45,245 nucleotides of DNA from a virus, in IMG/VR virus record IMGVR_UViG_3300012929_000028, positions 1 to 45,245 of that record, one strand, 5' to 3'. Position 1 is the stretch's first letter. Each line of letters starts with the position of its first letter. Both the position numbers and the translations under genes were made by a program. Shown here piece by piece: positions 15,026-20,885 of the stretch. The notes below the pieces were generated by a model. It was not told the origin of the DNA and did not search any database. It saw only the letters and a program-made list of their open reading frames with translations.

Positions 15026-15191
15026 CGATCTTCTCATACTTCACGTCGGTAACATCCCACTCGTGCAGCTCACCTTCGATGTCGTTCCAGCTTACGACAG
15101 CAGGATCACCTTCGTATTCCGGCTTAGCGTCTTCGACGAAGAACTTAGCTTCTTCTTCGCTTTCCACGACGAAGCTGATACGGTAAGGCAT
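15018..15191 (-). CDS. Hypothetical acidic protein, 57 residues
   Basis: The protein begins M-P-Y-R-I-S-F-V-V-E-S-E-E-E-A-K-F-F-V-E-D: a beta strand then an acidic helix, the layout seen in several small proteins of this phage. A very strong ribosome site (GGAGGTATCATA) precedes ATG 15191, which shares a base with the upstream stop. Family unknown. Confidence 0.7.
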   Translation of the reverse strand: MPYRISFVVESEEEAKFFVEDAKPEYEGDPAVVSWNDIEGELHEWDVTDVKYEKIDG

Positions 15192-15604
15192 TATGATACC
15201 TCCTTCTCTACTAGAGCTTCGACTAGCTGCTCGAGAGCATCCACTCGTCTTGCGAGATTTTTTGTCATGTCAGAAGTCTGGCCTAGCTTGGTTTGAGACT
15301 TCGACCTCGTATCTTCGAGAGGTTCGTAGAGGTCCCAGGTAGGATCCTTGATTAGTTCCCATCGAGAAGGAGACTGGCCTCCGCCACGTGCGAGTTGTCG
15401 AACACAGCCCATAGCCTTGAGCATGTTCATAATCTTCGTGTAGTAGGGAATTGCCAGTCCTAGGTCACCGAATAGCCTAGTTAGGTACCCTTCATATACG
15501 AGAGCATGTACGCCTTCGATTTCGGTAGGCGTGGACTTCTTTCTCATAGCCTCGAAAACCGTCATGCAGTGTTCAAACGGTCTCGGAGGTGCCACGTTAT
15601 TCAT
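15191..15604 (-). CDS. Probable winged-helix regulator with coiled-coil tail
   Basis: In 137 residues, about 25-95 (V-Y-E-G-Y-L-T-R-L-F-G-D-L-G, I-M-N-M-L-K-A-M-G-C-V, R-W-E-L) resemble a winged-helix domain with a basic Gly-rich wing (R-G-G-G-Q-S-P-S-R-W). The last 25 residues (L-A-R-R-V-D-A-L-E-Q-L-V-E-A-L) look like a short coiled coil, suggesting a dimer. A transcriptional role is inferred from the fold pattern only. Confidence 0.6.
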   Translation of the reverse strand: MNNVAPPRPFEHCMTVFEAMRKKSTPTEIEGVHALVYEGYLTRLFGDLGLAIPYYTKIMNMLKAMGCVRQLARGGGQSPSRWELIKDPTWDLYEPLEDTRSKSQTKLGQTSDMTKNLARRVDALEQLVEALVEKEVS

Positions 15605-15806
15605 TTGAATTCAACTGCCTCCCTAGTTTCTTGAGTAGCGTTATCGCTTCTCCAGATATAGCTGTCGATTCTAGGAGGGCTTCCCAGCTGTCGAAGCCTT
15701 CCTCAGATAGTATGCGTTCTAGTTCTCCTTCCCAGGCTTCTTGTTCTATACCTAGGATGTTGCAGAGCAACTCCGCTTCGGCTTCCGTTAGTTCAAGTCT
15801 TGCCAT
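15597..15806 (-). CDS. Hypothetical acidic helical protein, 69 residues
   Basis: The protein is highly acidic and helical throughout (E-A-E-A-E-L-L-C-N-I-L-G, E-G-E-L-E-R-I-L-S-E-E-G-F). It is the first gene after the non-coding RNA block; GAGG precedes ATG 15806 at a long spacing. DNA mimicry or an anti-host role is conceivable for so acidic a small phage protein, but nothing specific is visible. Confidence 0.6.
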   Translation of the reverse strand: MARLELTEAEAELLCNILGIEQEAWEGELERILSEEGFDSWEALLESTAISGEAITLLKKLGRQLNSNE

Positions 15807-15830
15807 GTATTACAACCTCGGTCGCTTAAA

Positions 15831-15880
15831 ACTGGGAGCCGAATCTGTACCCTGCCAGAGGTACTATGACGGCTCCCAGT
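15831..15880 (-). terminator. Hairpin at the end of the RNA block, possible intrinsic terminator
   Basis: An 11-bp perfect stem (15831-15841 with 15870-15880) encloses a second 5-bp stem (15847-15851 with 15860-15864). On the minus strand it is followed by TTTTAAG, a short U-tract. It could end the tRNA/ncRNA transcript or be an RNA processing signal. Confidence 0.55.
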
Positions 15881-15935
15881 CCCAGACTGGCATCCAGTTG
15901 CAGACTCGAAAGCTATGAGCTTAGGAGGCTACCGC

Positions 15936-16064
15936 AGAAGAGGTAGGACTTGAACCTACAAGCGAGGATCTGCTATCACGTCCCCGCGTTCCTGTTAGCA
16001 TGTCCGACTTTCGACGGTCAGGAACACCGCTACAGCCTGATTACTGGTGGCGGTATGCTCTTCT
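15936..16064 (-). tRNA. Aberrant 129-nt tRNA-like RNA, serine-type features
   Basis: A perfect 7-bp acceptor stem (AGAAGAG with CTCTTCT) and a canonical T-arm (GTAGG, loop TTCAAGT, CCTAC) are present. Between them lie three more stems: a 5-bp arm with a 19-nt loop (D-arm position), a 7-bp arm with a 24-nt loop (anticodon position) and a 7-bp arm with a 12-nt loop (long variable arm). The anticodon-position loop ends ATGCTAA, which would place GCT (serine) after U33, but 17 extra bases precede it. The next base is G, as in serine tRNAs; no CCA is encoded. It may be a disrupted or processed tRNA-Ser, or a non-translational tRNA mimic. Confidence 0.6.
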
Positions 16065-16110
16065 ACCTCGTGACGGACTGCCTAACACAAGACAGCTACC
16101 CGACACTAAG

Positions 16111-16184
16111 TAGCGGAGGTTGGATTCGAACCAACGACTTCTAGCTTATGAAACTAGCGGGCTACCGAACTGCCCTACTCCGCT
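16111..16184 (-). tRNA. tRNA with CAT anticodon (Met, or Ile if lysidinylated)
   Basis: A standard cloverleaf: acceptor AGCGGAG/CTCCGCT (7 bp), D-stem GGGC/GCCC, anticodon stem CTAGT/GCTAG with loop TTCATAA, T-arm GTTGG-TTCGAAT-CCAAC, discriminator A, no encoded CCA. Position 1 pairs with 72, so it is an elongator-type rather than an initiator tRNA. It supplements translation in a host whose codon use differs from the phage. Confidence 0.93.
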
Positions 16185-16187
16185 TTG

Positions 16188-16283
16188 TGCGTGCTGGGCT
16201 GAGATTAGCTCGCCCTTCCTCGAGTGAGGCCTGCACGCCTGCCTCCTTGTCACCTCTACGTGCGGGGGCACACGCTTCGGTGA
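16188..16283 (-). ncRNA. Two small stem-closed RNA domains beside the tRNA
   Basis: GCGTGC near 16188 pairs with GCACGC near 16230, enclosing GGGC/GCCC and CCTC/GAGG stems. A second unit from about 16248 to 16283 has GTCACC/GGTGAC around CGTGC/GCAC. There is no open frame and no tRNA signature. They continue the chain of hairpin domains that fills this non-coding block. Strand is assumed from neighbours. Confidence 0.45.
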
Positions 16284-16289
16284 CGTTTA

Positions 16290-16383
16290 AGAAGAGAGAC
16301 ACCATAGGCTGGTTTGCCCGTAAAGCGACCTTCAAATTCATCTAGCGCTAAACTGCTTCACTCGCACTGCGTTGTCTCTCTTC
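16290..16383 (-). ncRNA. Structured RNA domain closed by an 11-bp stem
   Basis: GAAGAGAGACA at 16290-16300 is perfectly complementary to 16373-16383, enclosing 72 bases with weaker internal pairing. No tRNA or coding features. Part of the domain chain 16188-16779. Confidence 0.5.
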
Positions 16384-16388
16384 GAGGG

Positions 16389-16439
16389 GCAGCCCGCCCT
16401 AGCGCGCCGTGGAAATGTCAACAAACTAGAACGGGCTGC
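16389..16439 (-). ncRNA. Structured RNA domain closed by an 8-bp GC stem
   Basis: GCAGCCCG (16389-16396) pairs with CGGGCTGC (16432-16439). A CTAG/CTAG inner stem lies two bases further in. The domain is 51 nt in total. Confidence 0.5.
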
Positions 16440-16445
16440 GTTGGG

Positions 16446-16514
16446 GGAACCCTCTCCGTTTCGTACTAGCGCAAACCTCCCATGGAAAACACTAGTCGTT
16501 CGGGAGAGGGTTCC
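16446..16514 (-). ncRNA. Structured RNA domain closed by a 12-bp stem
   Basis: GGAACCCTCTCC (16446-16457) pairs perfectly with 16503-16514. Inside, an internal loop (CGAACG opposite ACGAAAC on the minus strand) separates it from an ACTAG/CTAGT stem. The layout of outer stem, purine-rich internal loop and inner stem repeats in neighbouring domains. Confidence 0.55.
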
Positions 16515-16524
16515 GTTTTAACCC

Positions 16525-16605
16525 GTCCGAGGTTCCCAACTACTCGGCCACCCTTGGAAGGTTGCCTTTCGCAGCTCACCACCCAGCTGTGCCCTCGCCT
16601 CGGAC
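16525..16605 (-). ncRNA. Structured RNA domain closed by an 8-bp stem
   Basis: GTCCGAGG (16525-16532) pairs with CCTCGGAC (16598-16605). Inside are CAGCT/AGCTG and CCTT/AAGG hairpins. The size (81 nt) is tRNA-like, but no T-arm or anticodon arm can be built on either strand. Confidence 0.5.
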
Positions 16606-16609
16606 AGGC

Positions 16610-16666
16610 CCTGTTAGAACAAGGTCGTGCTCAGTATACCGAGTCGACCACTTCGGCTCTAACAGG
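16610..16666 (-). ncRNA. Structured RNA domain closed by a 9-bp stem
   Basis: CCTGTTAGA (16610-16618) pairs with TCTAACAGG (16658-16666). An asymmetric internal loop follows, then GGTCG/CGACC and CTC/GAG inner stems. Total 57 nt. The 3' strand of the internal loop region (CCTTGT on the minus strand) recurs in the next domain. Confidence 0.55.
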
Positions 16667-16682
16667 AGTATTCAATTGTCAA

Positions 16683-16779
16683 GTAGCTTCCTACAAGGCC
16701 CTGCTAGGCTGACCTGGAATTACCGCCCAGTCACCGAGTACAGCGACGATTTGCCTAGCAGGACGTTGAGGGAAGCTAC
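16683..16779 (-). ncRNA. Structured RNA domain, 9-bp plus 10-bp stems
   Basis: GTAGCTTCC (16683-16691) pairs with 16771-16779, and CCTGCTAGGC (16700-16709) with 16753-16762, separated by an internal loop. A bulged 7-bp stem lies inside. The outer stem overlaps the stop codon of the upstream gene, so the block begins exactly where that gene ends; it could also act as a 3' stabiliser or terminator. Confidence 0.6.
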
Positions 16780-17231
16780 TCGGCTTCCTCGAAGGTACCC
16801 TCAGGCTCTACCTCTGAGCTCGCGTCAGGAGCTTCGACACCGTCTGCATCGGCAGTTCCCGCTGGCGCGGAGGCAGTGGTAGTTGCCTTAGTGGCGCGAG
16901 CCATCCACCAGTCGACGCCCCCCTGTAGGCTGGTGATACCTGGTCGCGTGAGTACCTCGGCCGACTGCTTGTCGTACACGTTACCTTCCTCGTCGTACCA
17001 CTTGACGGGAAGCGCATTGTCGCCCTTACCAGGCGCCTTGACGAAGCCATACATCTGCTGCGGCTTCAGTGACTCGGCAGCGTACTTGTTCTTGACCAGG
17101 TAGTTGCGCAGGTCGATCGGAGACACGACGCCCTTCGGCAGGTCGAACCTCGCGGTCTTCGGTGCTGCTTCCAGCGGGACGGCAGGTGGCGGAGTTGTGA
17201 CGACTCCAACAGCGGTATCAGTCTCAGACAT
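16776..17231 (-). CDS. Hypothetical protein of a phage paralogous family
   Basis: In 151 residues, a disordered Thr/Pro/Ala start is followed by a folded part at about 37-112 (S-P-I-D-L-R-N-Y-L, L-K-P-Q-Q-M-Y-G-F-V-K) and an Ala-rich acidic tail. The L-x-P-Q-x-M-Y block and the following W-Y-D-E-E-G align with the genes at 23782 and 24911, so these are divergent paralogs. ATG 17231 is preferred because GAGGAGG lies just upstream; an earlier in-frame ATG (17279) has no such site. Transcribed from promoter 17298-17326. Confidence 0.75.
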   Translation of the reverse strand: MSETDTAVGVVTTPPPAVPLEAAPKTARFDLPKGVVSPIDLRNYLVKNKYAAESLKPQQMYGFVKAPGKGDNALPVKWYDEEGNVYDKQSAEVLTRPGITSLQGGVDWWMARATKATTTASAPAGTADADGVEAPDASSEVEPEGTFEEAE

Positions 17232-17297
17232 TTTGTCCTCCTCAGGTTGTCCGATAATCTTCGTTCTTCTGGTTGCCATTCTTTTGGCGCTACTTTA

Positions 17298-17326
17298 ATT
17301 ATAGCTGGTCTCTCATTGGAAAGCAA
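17298..17326 (-). promoter_or_regulatory. Sigma70-like promoter
   Basis: Minus strand TTGCTT (17326-17321), 17-bp spacer, TATAAT (17303-17298) then TAAA. It sits in the gap before the gene starting at 17231 and gives a leader of roughly 60 bases. Confidence 0.8.
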
Positions 17327-17358
17327 GGACCTTTTATGGGTTTCTTTTGGGGAATTTT

Positions 17359-17550
17359 TTATCCACCACGAACAGCAGGCTCCTTAAGCTTCTCCAGCTT
17401 GGCGACGATGTCGAGAAGACTTCCCTTCAGGGAAATCTTATACCTAATAGTGCCTCCACCGTCTAGTTCGTCGTTGTACTTGTTGACAGGTATGATGTCG
17501 ACACTGACGGCTGCGATGAAGTGATCGGCGTTCGGGTCTCGGGTCGTCAT
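17359..17550 (-). CDS. Hypothetical protein, 63 residues
   Basis: The protein begins M-T-T-R-D-P-N-A-D-H-F with beta-rich sequence (F-I-A-A-V-S-V-D-I-I-P-V) and an amphipathic C-terminal helix. ATG 17550 has GGAG at good spacing and sits 2 bp after the upstream stop, so it is preferred to an earlier ATG. Family unknown. Confidence 0.6.
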   Translation of the reverse strand: MTTRDPNADHFIAAVSVDIIPVNKYNDELDGGGTIRYKISLKGSLLDIVAKLEKLKEPAVRGG

Positions 17551-17552
17551 GG

Positions 17553-17858
17553 TTACTCCGGAATCCACAGGGAGCGTCTTAGCGGTCCGTATTCCTGTAG
17601 CTGACTTGTAGTCGTTTTGGCGTACTCCTTCTGGTTAGCCAGTGTTCGTATATCCTGGATGACGACTGGTATCCACTTACCATCCTTGACTTCGATCCAG
17701 AGATCTCCGTCTCGGTCTAGACGAAGACCGAAGCCTAGGATGGACGTGTCGAATTCGGTGGGCTCCTCAGCATGCTGGATACCAAGCCAGCCACCTCGCG
17801 CGTGGTTGATGAAGTTCTTGAGTCCATTGTCCTCTAGACAAACGACTACGTGCTTCAT
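17553..17858 (-). CDS. Hypothetical protein, member of a tandem paralog set
   Basis: The 101-residue protein begins M-K-H-V-V-V-C-L-E-D-N. It shares the opening strand, a central L-D-R-D-G-D-L-W block and a late Y-G-P with the protein at 18013, showing local duplication. Function unknown. Overlaps the neighbouring gene by 4 bp (ATGA). Confidence 0.65.
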   Translation of the reverse strand: MKHVVVCLEDNGLKNFINHARGGWLGIQHAEEPTEFDTSILGFGLRLDRDGDLWIEVKDGKWIPVVIQDIRTLANQKEYAKTTTSQLQEYGPLRRSLWIPE

Positions 17859-18016
17859 CGAGATGACACCTTCTTCGATTGGTCAGGAAGGTCTACGATA
17901 ACAGTGGTATGACTTTCCTCGTCGTGCATTTCTTTGAATTCGAAAGTCAGCTCCTCATGTTCGGTTATACCTGCGAAGTGCCAGGTGTTTTCGTAGTAGA
18001 AAAGAGCCCACTTCAT
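17855..18016 (-). CDS. Hypothetical acidic protein, 53 residues
   Basis: The product begins M-K-W-A-L-F-Y-Y-E-N-T-W and is acidic and beta-rich. Both ends overlap their neighbours by 4 bp (ATGA at each), which is the best evidence that it is a gene. Family unknown. Confidence 0.65.
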   Translation of the reverse strand: MKWALFYYENTWHFAGITEHEELTFEFKEMHDEESHTTVIVDLPDQSKKVSSR

Positions 18017-18651
18017 CGAGGTGTACCTCCGACGGGTTTCCTGAGGGCGTCGTCGACGTTGTCGATGTTGCTCCCGATCTTTCCGAGTTGGTAGTTAATG
18101 TTCTTGAGAACTTCGGTCTGTGCCTTGATCGCGTCGGCGGCTGCCTTTGTGAAGTCAATACCTCCGTCACTATCTTCTAGTACCTTACGAAGCTTTACCT
18201 CGAGGTCTGACTTTTCCTCTTTAGGCTTTACCTGCCTGACTAGGACTACTTCGAGGTTACCTGTCTCCATGTTGAACTGGAGTTTCGTCACCCTGAAGGT
18301 AAACTCCTCATCTAGCTGGATGTCGTCCTCGCCCATACCGAGAACCGTGTATCGCCTCATATTACCTTCTCCACTTCTATCCAGTCTGGCGCGCCAGACT
18401 GGTCCGTGAGCGTTAACGATAGTTGCGAGTGTTTCAGTACTAGTAGGATCGGCTACGAGTGTGTAGTGTTTTACTCCGTTCCTATCCGTACCGTAGACCT
18501 GCCAGACGTCTCCGTCCTTGTCGAGAATGAACTCCGGATCGGCTTCGTAACGAAGAAGATGCTTTACACCTCGAGTCCACCTCAACTCCTCGATCTTCTT
18601 CGTTACGAAGTCGACTCGATCGTCTTCGACTGCGACTACCAGATACTTCAC
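18013..18651 (-). CDS. Hypothetical two-part protein (paralog module fused to a second domain)
   Basis: The 212-residue product starts at GTG 18651. Residues 1-97 match the paralog at 17553 (opening strand, L-D-K-D-G-D-V-W, H-G-P). From M98 a second unit begins (M-R-R-Y-T-V-L-G) with a beta-rich part and a long helical C-terminus. M98 (ATG 18360) has its own ribosome site (GGAGAAGG), so the unit may also be made alone. This looks like two adjacent genes fused by loss of a stop. Confidence 0.65.
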   Translation of the reverse strand: MKYLVVAVEDDRVDFVTKKIEELRWTRGVKHLLRYEADPEFILDKDGDVWQVYGTDRNGVKHYTLVADPTSTETLATIVNAHGPVWRARLDRSGEGNMRRYTVLGMGEDDIQLDEEFTFRVTKLQFNMETGNLEVVLVRQVKPKEEKSDLEVKLRKVLEDSDGGIDFTKAAADAIKAQTEVLKNINYQLGKIGSNIDNVDDALRKPVGGTPR

Positions 18652-18788
18652 GATAGCTTCTCCACTTCCGAGAATTCGATCTGGTCGATAACGACTTGCT
18701 TAACGTAGACTTCCCACGGACCCTGTTCGAGTTCCTCGATAAGGTCGTCTGCATCTTCGTCTTTGACCATTACGGCGAAGTACTTCAC
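18648..18788 (-). CDS. Hypothetical protein, 46 residues, short paralog
   Basis: GTG start at 18788 overlaps the upstream stop (GTGA), and its own stop overlaps the next GTG. The product begins (fMet)-K-Y-F-A-V-M-V-K-D-E-D, like the starts at 17553 and 18013, and has Q-G-P-W-E-V in the middle. A truncated member of the tandem set. Confidence 0.6.
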   Translation of the reverse strand: MKYFAVMVKDEDADDLIEELEQGPWEVYVKQVVIDQIEFSEVEKLS

Positions 18789-18940
18789 GACTTCCTCTCT
18801 ACCTTAAACCAGGCACCTAGTTCCATTGCGTCGTATAGCAGTACCAAGGCTGCTATGTCTTGATCGCGATTGTCCTTGAGAACCATTTCGTCGACCCTGC
18901 CATCCTCGGGACTGTAGATCGAGAGGTAGATCTGTTTCAT
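18785..18940 (-). CDS. Hypothetical protein, 51 residues
   Basis: The product begins M-K-Q-I-Y-L-S-I-Y-S-P-E-D-G-R. AGGA precedes the ATG, and both ends overlap neighbouring genes (ATGA at 18937-18940; GTGA at 18785-18788). Mixed strand and helix; family unknown. Confidence 0.6.
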   Translation of the reverse strand: MKQIYLSIYSPEDGRVDEMVLKDNRDQDIAALVLLYDAMELGAWFKVERKS

Positions 18941-19053
18941 GTTCGTCCTAGATTGTAGAGGCAGTAAAGCCAGAATATGGCTACTGCACAGAGAGCTAGT
19001 ATGGTCGTGACCCTCATGATTAGATCGATCAGGTCCTCGAGCGTAGAGGGCAT
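18937..19053 (-). CDS. 38-residue membrane peptide
   Basis: The peptide begins M-P-S-T-L-E-D-L-I-D-L and has one membrane helix (T-T-I-L-A-L-C-A-V-A-I-F-W-L-Y), then a short basic end. TAATG joins it to the upstream gene and ATGA to the downstream one. Existence rests on that coupling and on the clean hydrophobic helix. Confidence 0.65.
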   Translation of the reverse strand: MPSTLEDLIDLIMRVTTILALCAVAIFWLYCLYNLGRT

Positions 19054-19400
19054 TACGCCTCCAAGGTCATGAGCTCCGTGTAGTGGTACTGGCGCTGGAA
19101 GGCATTGAATCTGTTCTCATCGAACATGGAGGCCCAAGCGTGTCCAAAAACCTCGAACATTTTCACACGAGCGGCATCCTCGTTGGTAGCCGAGATCTTG
19201 ACATATTTGCCTACGAGAGGAATGCCAAGCTGGCTGTCATCGAACGTCTCGTCCTTGCAATACGAGACGAGCTTGTGTCCGAAGCCGAACGTGAAGTAGT
19301 AGTTATCCTTCGTTTCAGGAACTTCCTCTCTGTCTGCACCCCACTCTGCACGTGAGATAGGATGGCCGATACCTTGAGGTCCGCCGTACTCTTTCATCAC
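19053..19400 (-). CDS. Hypothetical protein, 115 residues
   Basis: This soluble protein has a distinctive order: S-R-A-E-W-G-A-D, F-T-F-G-F-G-H, Y-V-K-I-S-A-T-N-E-D-A-A-R and F-G-H-A-W-A-S-M-F. I have the impression of a conserved actinobacteriophage protein of unknown function, but cannot name the family. Overlaps the upstream gene by 4 bp. Confidence 0.7.
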   Translation of the reverse strand: MMKEYGGPQGIGHPISRAEWGADREEVPETKDNYYFTFGFGHKLVSYCKDETFDDSQLGIPLVGKYVKISATNEDAARVKMFEVFGHAWASMFDENRFNAFQRQYHYTELMTLEA

Positions 19401-19552
19401 TTCTCCTCGTAGTCGAGTAGTCGGCAGAGCCAGAGCTTGCCTTTGATCTTCACCGAGACGGGATCACCTAGGTCAAGACTGTCCAAGTCTCGCTTGAGTT
19501 CTGGAACTTCCGTTGTGTGATCGACGCACTCTAGCGTCATTCGGAGCTTCAT
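19397..19552 (-). CDS. Hypothetical protein, 51 residues
   Basis: The product begins M-K-L-R-M-T-L-E-C-V-D-H and is beta-rich (V-S-V-K-I-K-G-K-L-W-L). ATG 19552 overlaps the upstream stop by 4 bp; the frame is open further upstream but that part lies within another gene. Family unknown. Confidence 0.65.
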   Translation of the reverse strand: MKLRMTLECVDHTTEVPELKRDLDSLDLGDPVSVKIKGKLWLCRLLDYEEK

Positions 19553-19788
19553 GATACCTTCCTTACTTCTATCCAGACGCGGGTACTGCCAGCAGTCCAC
19601 AGGAAGTCGGGAACTTTCTCTTCGAGTTCGGCAGACGTGTAGAGCGCAGCTGCGCCTGTCTCTTCTTCGTACTTCACCATCGCGTCCGTGAACGCGTTGT
19701 GCGGTCCGATTGACTCGACGATCTTGTGATAGCGAATCGGATGATCTGTGTGCGTCCAGTCTGTATGTATTTCGACCAGGTATTTCAT
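19549..19788 (-). CDS. Hypothetical protein, 79 residues
   Basis: The product begins M-K-Y-L-V-E-I-H-T-D-W and ends V-W-I-E-V-R-K-V-S, with a central helix. It is similar in outline to the M-K-Y-x-V-V proteins at 17.5-18.8 kb. It is the first gene after the structured leader at 19797-19888, whose GGAGG is its ribosome site. Confidence 0.7.
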   Translation of the reverse strand: MKYLVEIHTDWTHTDHPIRYHKIVESIGPHNAFTDAMVKYEEETGAAALYTSAELEEKVPDFLWTAGSTRVWIEVRKVS

Positions 19789-19796
19789 TCTCTTTT

Positions 19797-19888
19797 CCTC
19801 CTTTCAAAGCCCTGCTCTACGACCTTTCAGAGGCTGTCAGAGTTCTAAGAGTTCTAGCTGACACGTAGAGCAGGACGTTCAGAGGAGG
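19797..19888 (-). promoter_or_regulatory. Structured mRNA leader that pairs with the Shine-Dalgarno
   Basis: On the minus strand CCTCCT (19888-19883) can pair with the AGGAGG ribosome site (19802-19797) of the gene at 19549. Between them are an 11-bp stem (19811-19821 with 19864-19874) and a 6-bp stem (19835-19840 with 19858-19863). CTCTGAANGT after the anti-SD and GCTTTGAAAGGAGG at the SD are shared with the leader at 21040. Translational control by SD masking is inferred. Confidence 0.65.
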
Positions 19889-20080
19889 TTACCTAGGATT
19901 TGTTACAACTGCTCCGAGGAGTTCAGCGTTCACCAGTCCGTTGATGTCGTCCGATGTGTCCAGGAAGTTCTCGGCTGCTTCCAGACTCTCGAACTCGAAG
20001 CGGAGAACCCTGGTAACGATGTGCGGGTTGCAGCCCTGCTCGTCTCCGACGTGTACGATTGTGGCGATAATCTCCGTCAT
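19889..20080 (-). CDS. Hypothetical protein, 63 residues (paralog of 20720)
   Basis: The product begins M-T-E-I-I-A-T-I-V-H-V-G-D. The V-T-R-V-L-R-F-E-F-E-S block and the following helix match the protein at 20720 (V-V-R-I-E-F-E-S), so they are paralogs. ATG 20080 has AGGAG at good spacing and overlaps the upstream stop by 4 bp; an earlier ATG is less likely. Confidence 0.65.
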   Translation of the reverse strand: MTEIIATIVHVGDEQGCNPHIVTRVLRFEFESLEAAENFLDTSDDINGLVNAELLGAVVTNPR

Positions 20081-20265
20081 GTTGTTCTCCTGGTGTCTTC
20101 TTCTACCCACTGCTTACAGACCTTGCCTAGCGGCCGACCGGACATAAGAACGAGAGGGATACCCACAGGGAGCCCGACGATCGTAAGGCACAAAGCCGTC
20201 CCTGTGGCTGCCAGTCCTATTCCCTTGAGGAGCGGTAGGACGGACTCCTTAAGCCGTGGCTTCAC
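20077..20265 (-). CDS. Small membrane protein, 62 residues
   Basis: A basic start (M-K-P-R-L-K-E) is followed by about 35 hydrophobic residues, enough for one long or two short membrane helices (G-L-A-A-T-G-T-A-L, I-V-G-L-P-V-G-I-P-L-V-L-M), and a charged C-terminus. A holin-like or superinfection role is possible but not supported by position. Shares bases with both neighbours. Confidence 0.65.
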   Translation of the reverse strand: MKPRLKESVLPLLKGIGLAATGTALCLTIVGLPVGIPLVLMSGRPLGKVCKQWVEEDTRRTT

Positions 20266-20720
20266 TATATAGCGGCCTTCGTTGCCCTATCGGGAGTCTC
20301 CATGAACGTTGTGATCTCGTCGATAAAGGCCGAGAGGCATCCGATGTAGTAGTACAGGAACGCGAAGTCCTCGTTCGGGTCGTACAGGTTGTCGGTAATG
20401 CCGCTGTCGTCATACTTAAAACCGTTCTTCCTACACGTAATACGGTGTACGTCCTTGTAGGTCGCTCCCATACGCTGGAGGGCTCGATAGTTCTCGGCGT
20501 CTTCCAGGAGCTCCGCCCGCTTGGTATCGGCGACGTCCTGCATCTTTTGGAGTGCATCTGCACTCCACAGGAACGTGCGATTCTCGTCCTCGAACGACTC
20601 TGGTATCTCGGGGTCTGGCTCGGGATAACATCCGAGCCACTGCTGCAGGCTGATACCTAGCCTGACTTTCATTGTTCCTGTAAACTCTTGCGGGAAGAAC
20701 TCGAAGTCGTCACTGTACAT
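20265..20720 (-). CDS. Hypothetical protein, 151 residues
   Basis: This soluble, acidic protein has an N-terminal F-E-F-F-P-Q-E-F-T-G-T-M, a helical centre (A-D-A-L-Q-K-M-Q-D-V-A-D-T-K-R) and an aromatic C-terminal segment (F-A-F-L-Y-Y-Y-I-G-C). Not recognised. Shares one base with each neighbouring gene's start or stop. Confidence 0.65.
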   Translation of the reverse strand: MYSDDFEFFPQEFTGTMKVRLGISLQQWLGCYPEPDPEIPESFEDENRTFLWSADALQKMQDVADTKRAELLEDAENYRALQRMGATYKDVHRITCRKNGFKYDDSGITDNLYDPNEDFAFLYYYIGCLSAFIDEITTFMETPDRATKAAI

Positions 20721-20884
20721 TACAGGATATCTCCTAGCGTTTGTACGTCCAGAATGCCGTCGTTGTCTAGTAGGTTCGCTAGACTGTGTGTCATGTCGTA
20801 TTCTGATTCGAACTCGATACGAACAACTTTCGTCATTGGTGTACCGTTTTCGAACGTAACGAGTGTTACGACCATTTCGTTCAT
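20720..20884 (-). CDS. Hypothetical protein, 54 residues (paralog of 19889)
   Basis: The product begins M-N-E-M-V-V-T-L-V-T-F-E-N-G and contains V-V-R-I-E-F-E-S-E-Y-D, shared in outline with the gene at 19889. ATG 20884 lies just behind the upstream stop with GGAAGAG upstream; a longer in-frame start would overlap that gene. Confidence 0.65.
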   Translation of the reverse strand: MNEMVVTLVTFENGTPMTKVVRIEFESEYDMTHSLANLLDNDGILDVQTLGDIL

Positions 20885-20885
20885 T

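Noticed and set aside
16290-16383. tmRNA or tRNA in the 11-bp-stem domain
   Set aside because: The closing stem is too long and no T-arm or tag-like frame is present.
16525-16605. Reading the 81-nt domain as a tRNA
   Set aside because: The 7-bp end stem fits a tRNA, but neither strand has a T-loop, anticodon loop or D-arm in place.
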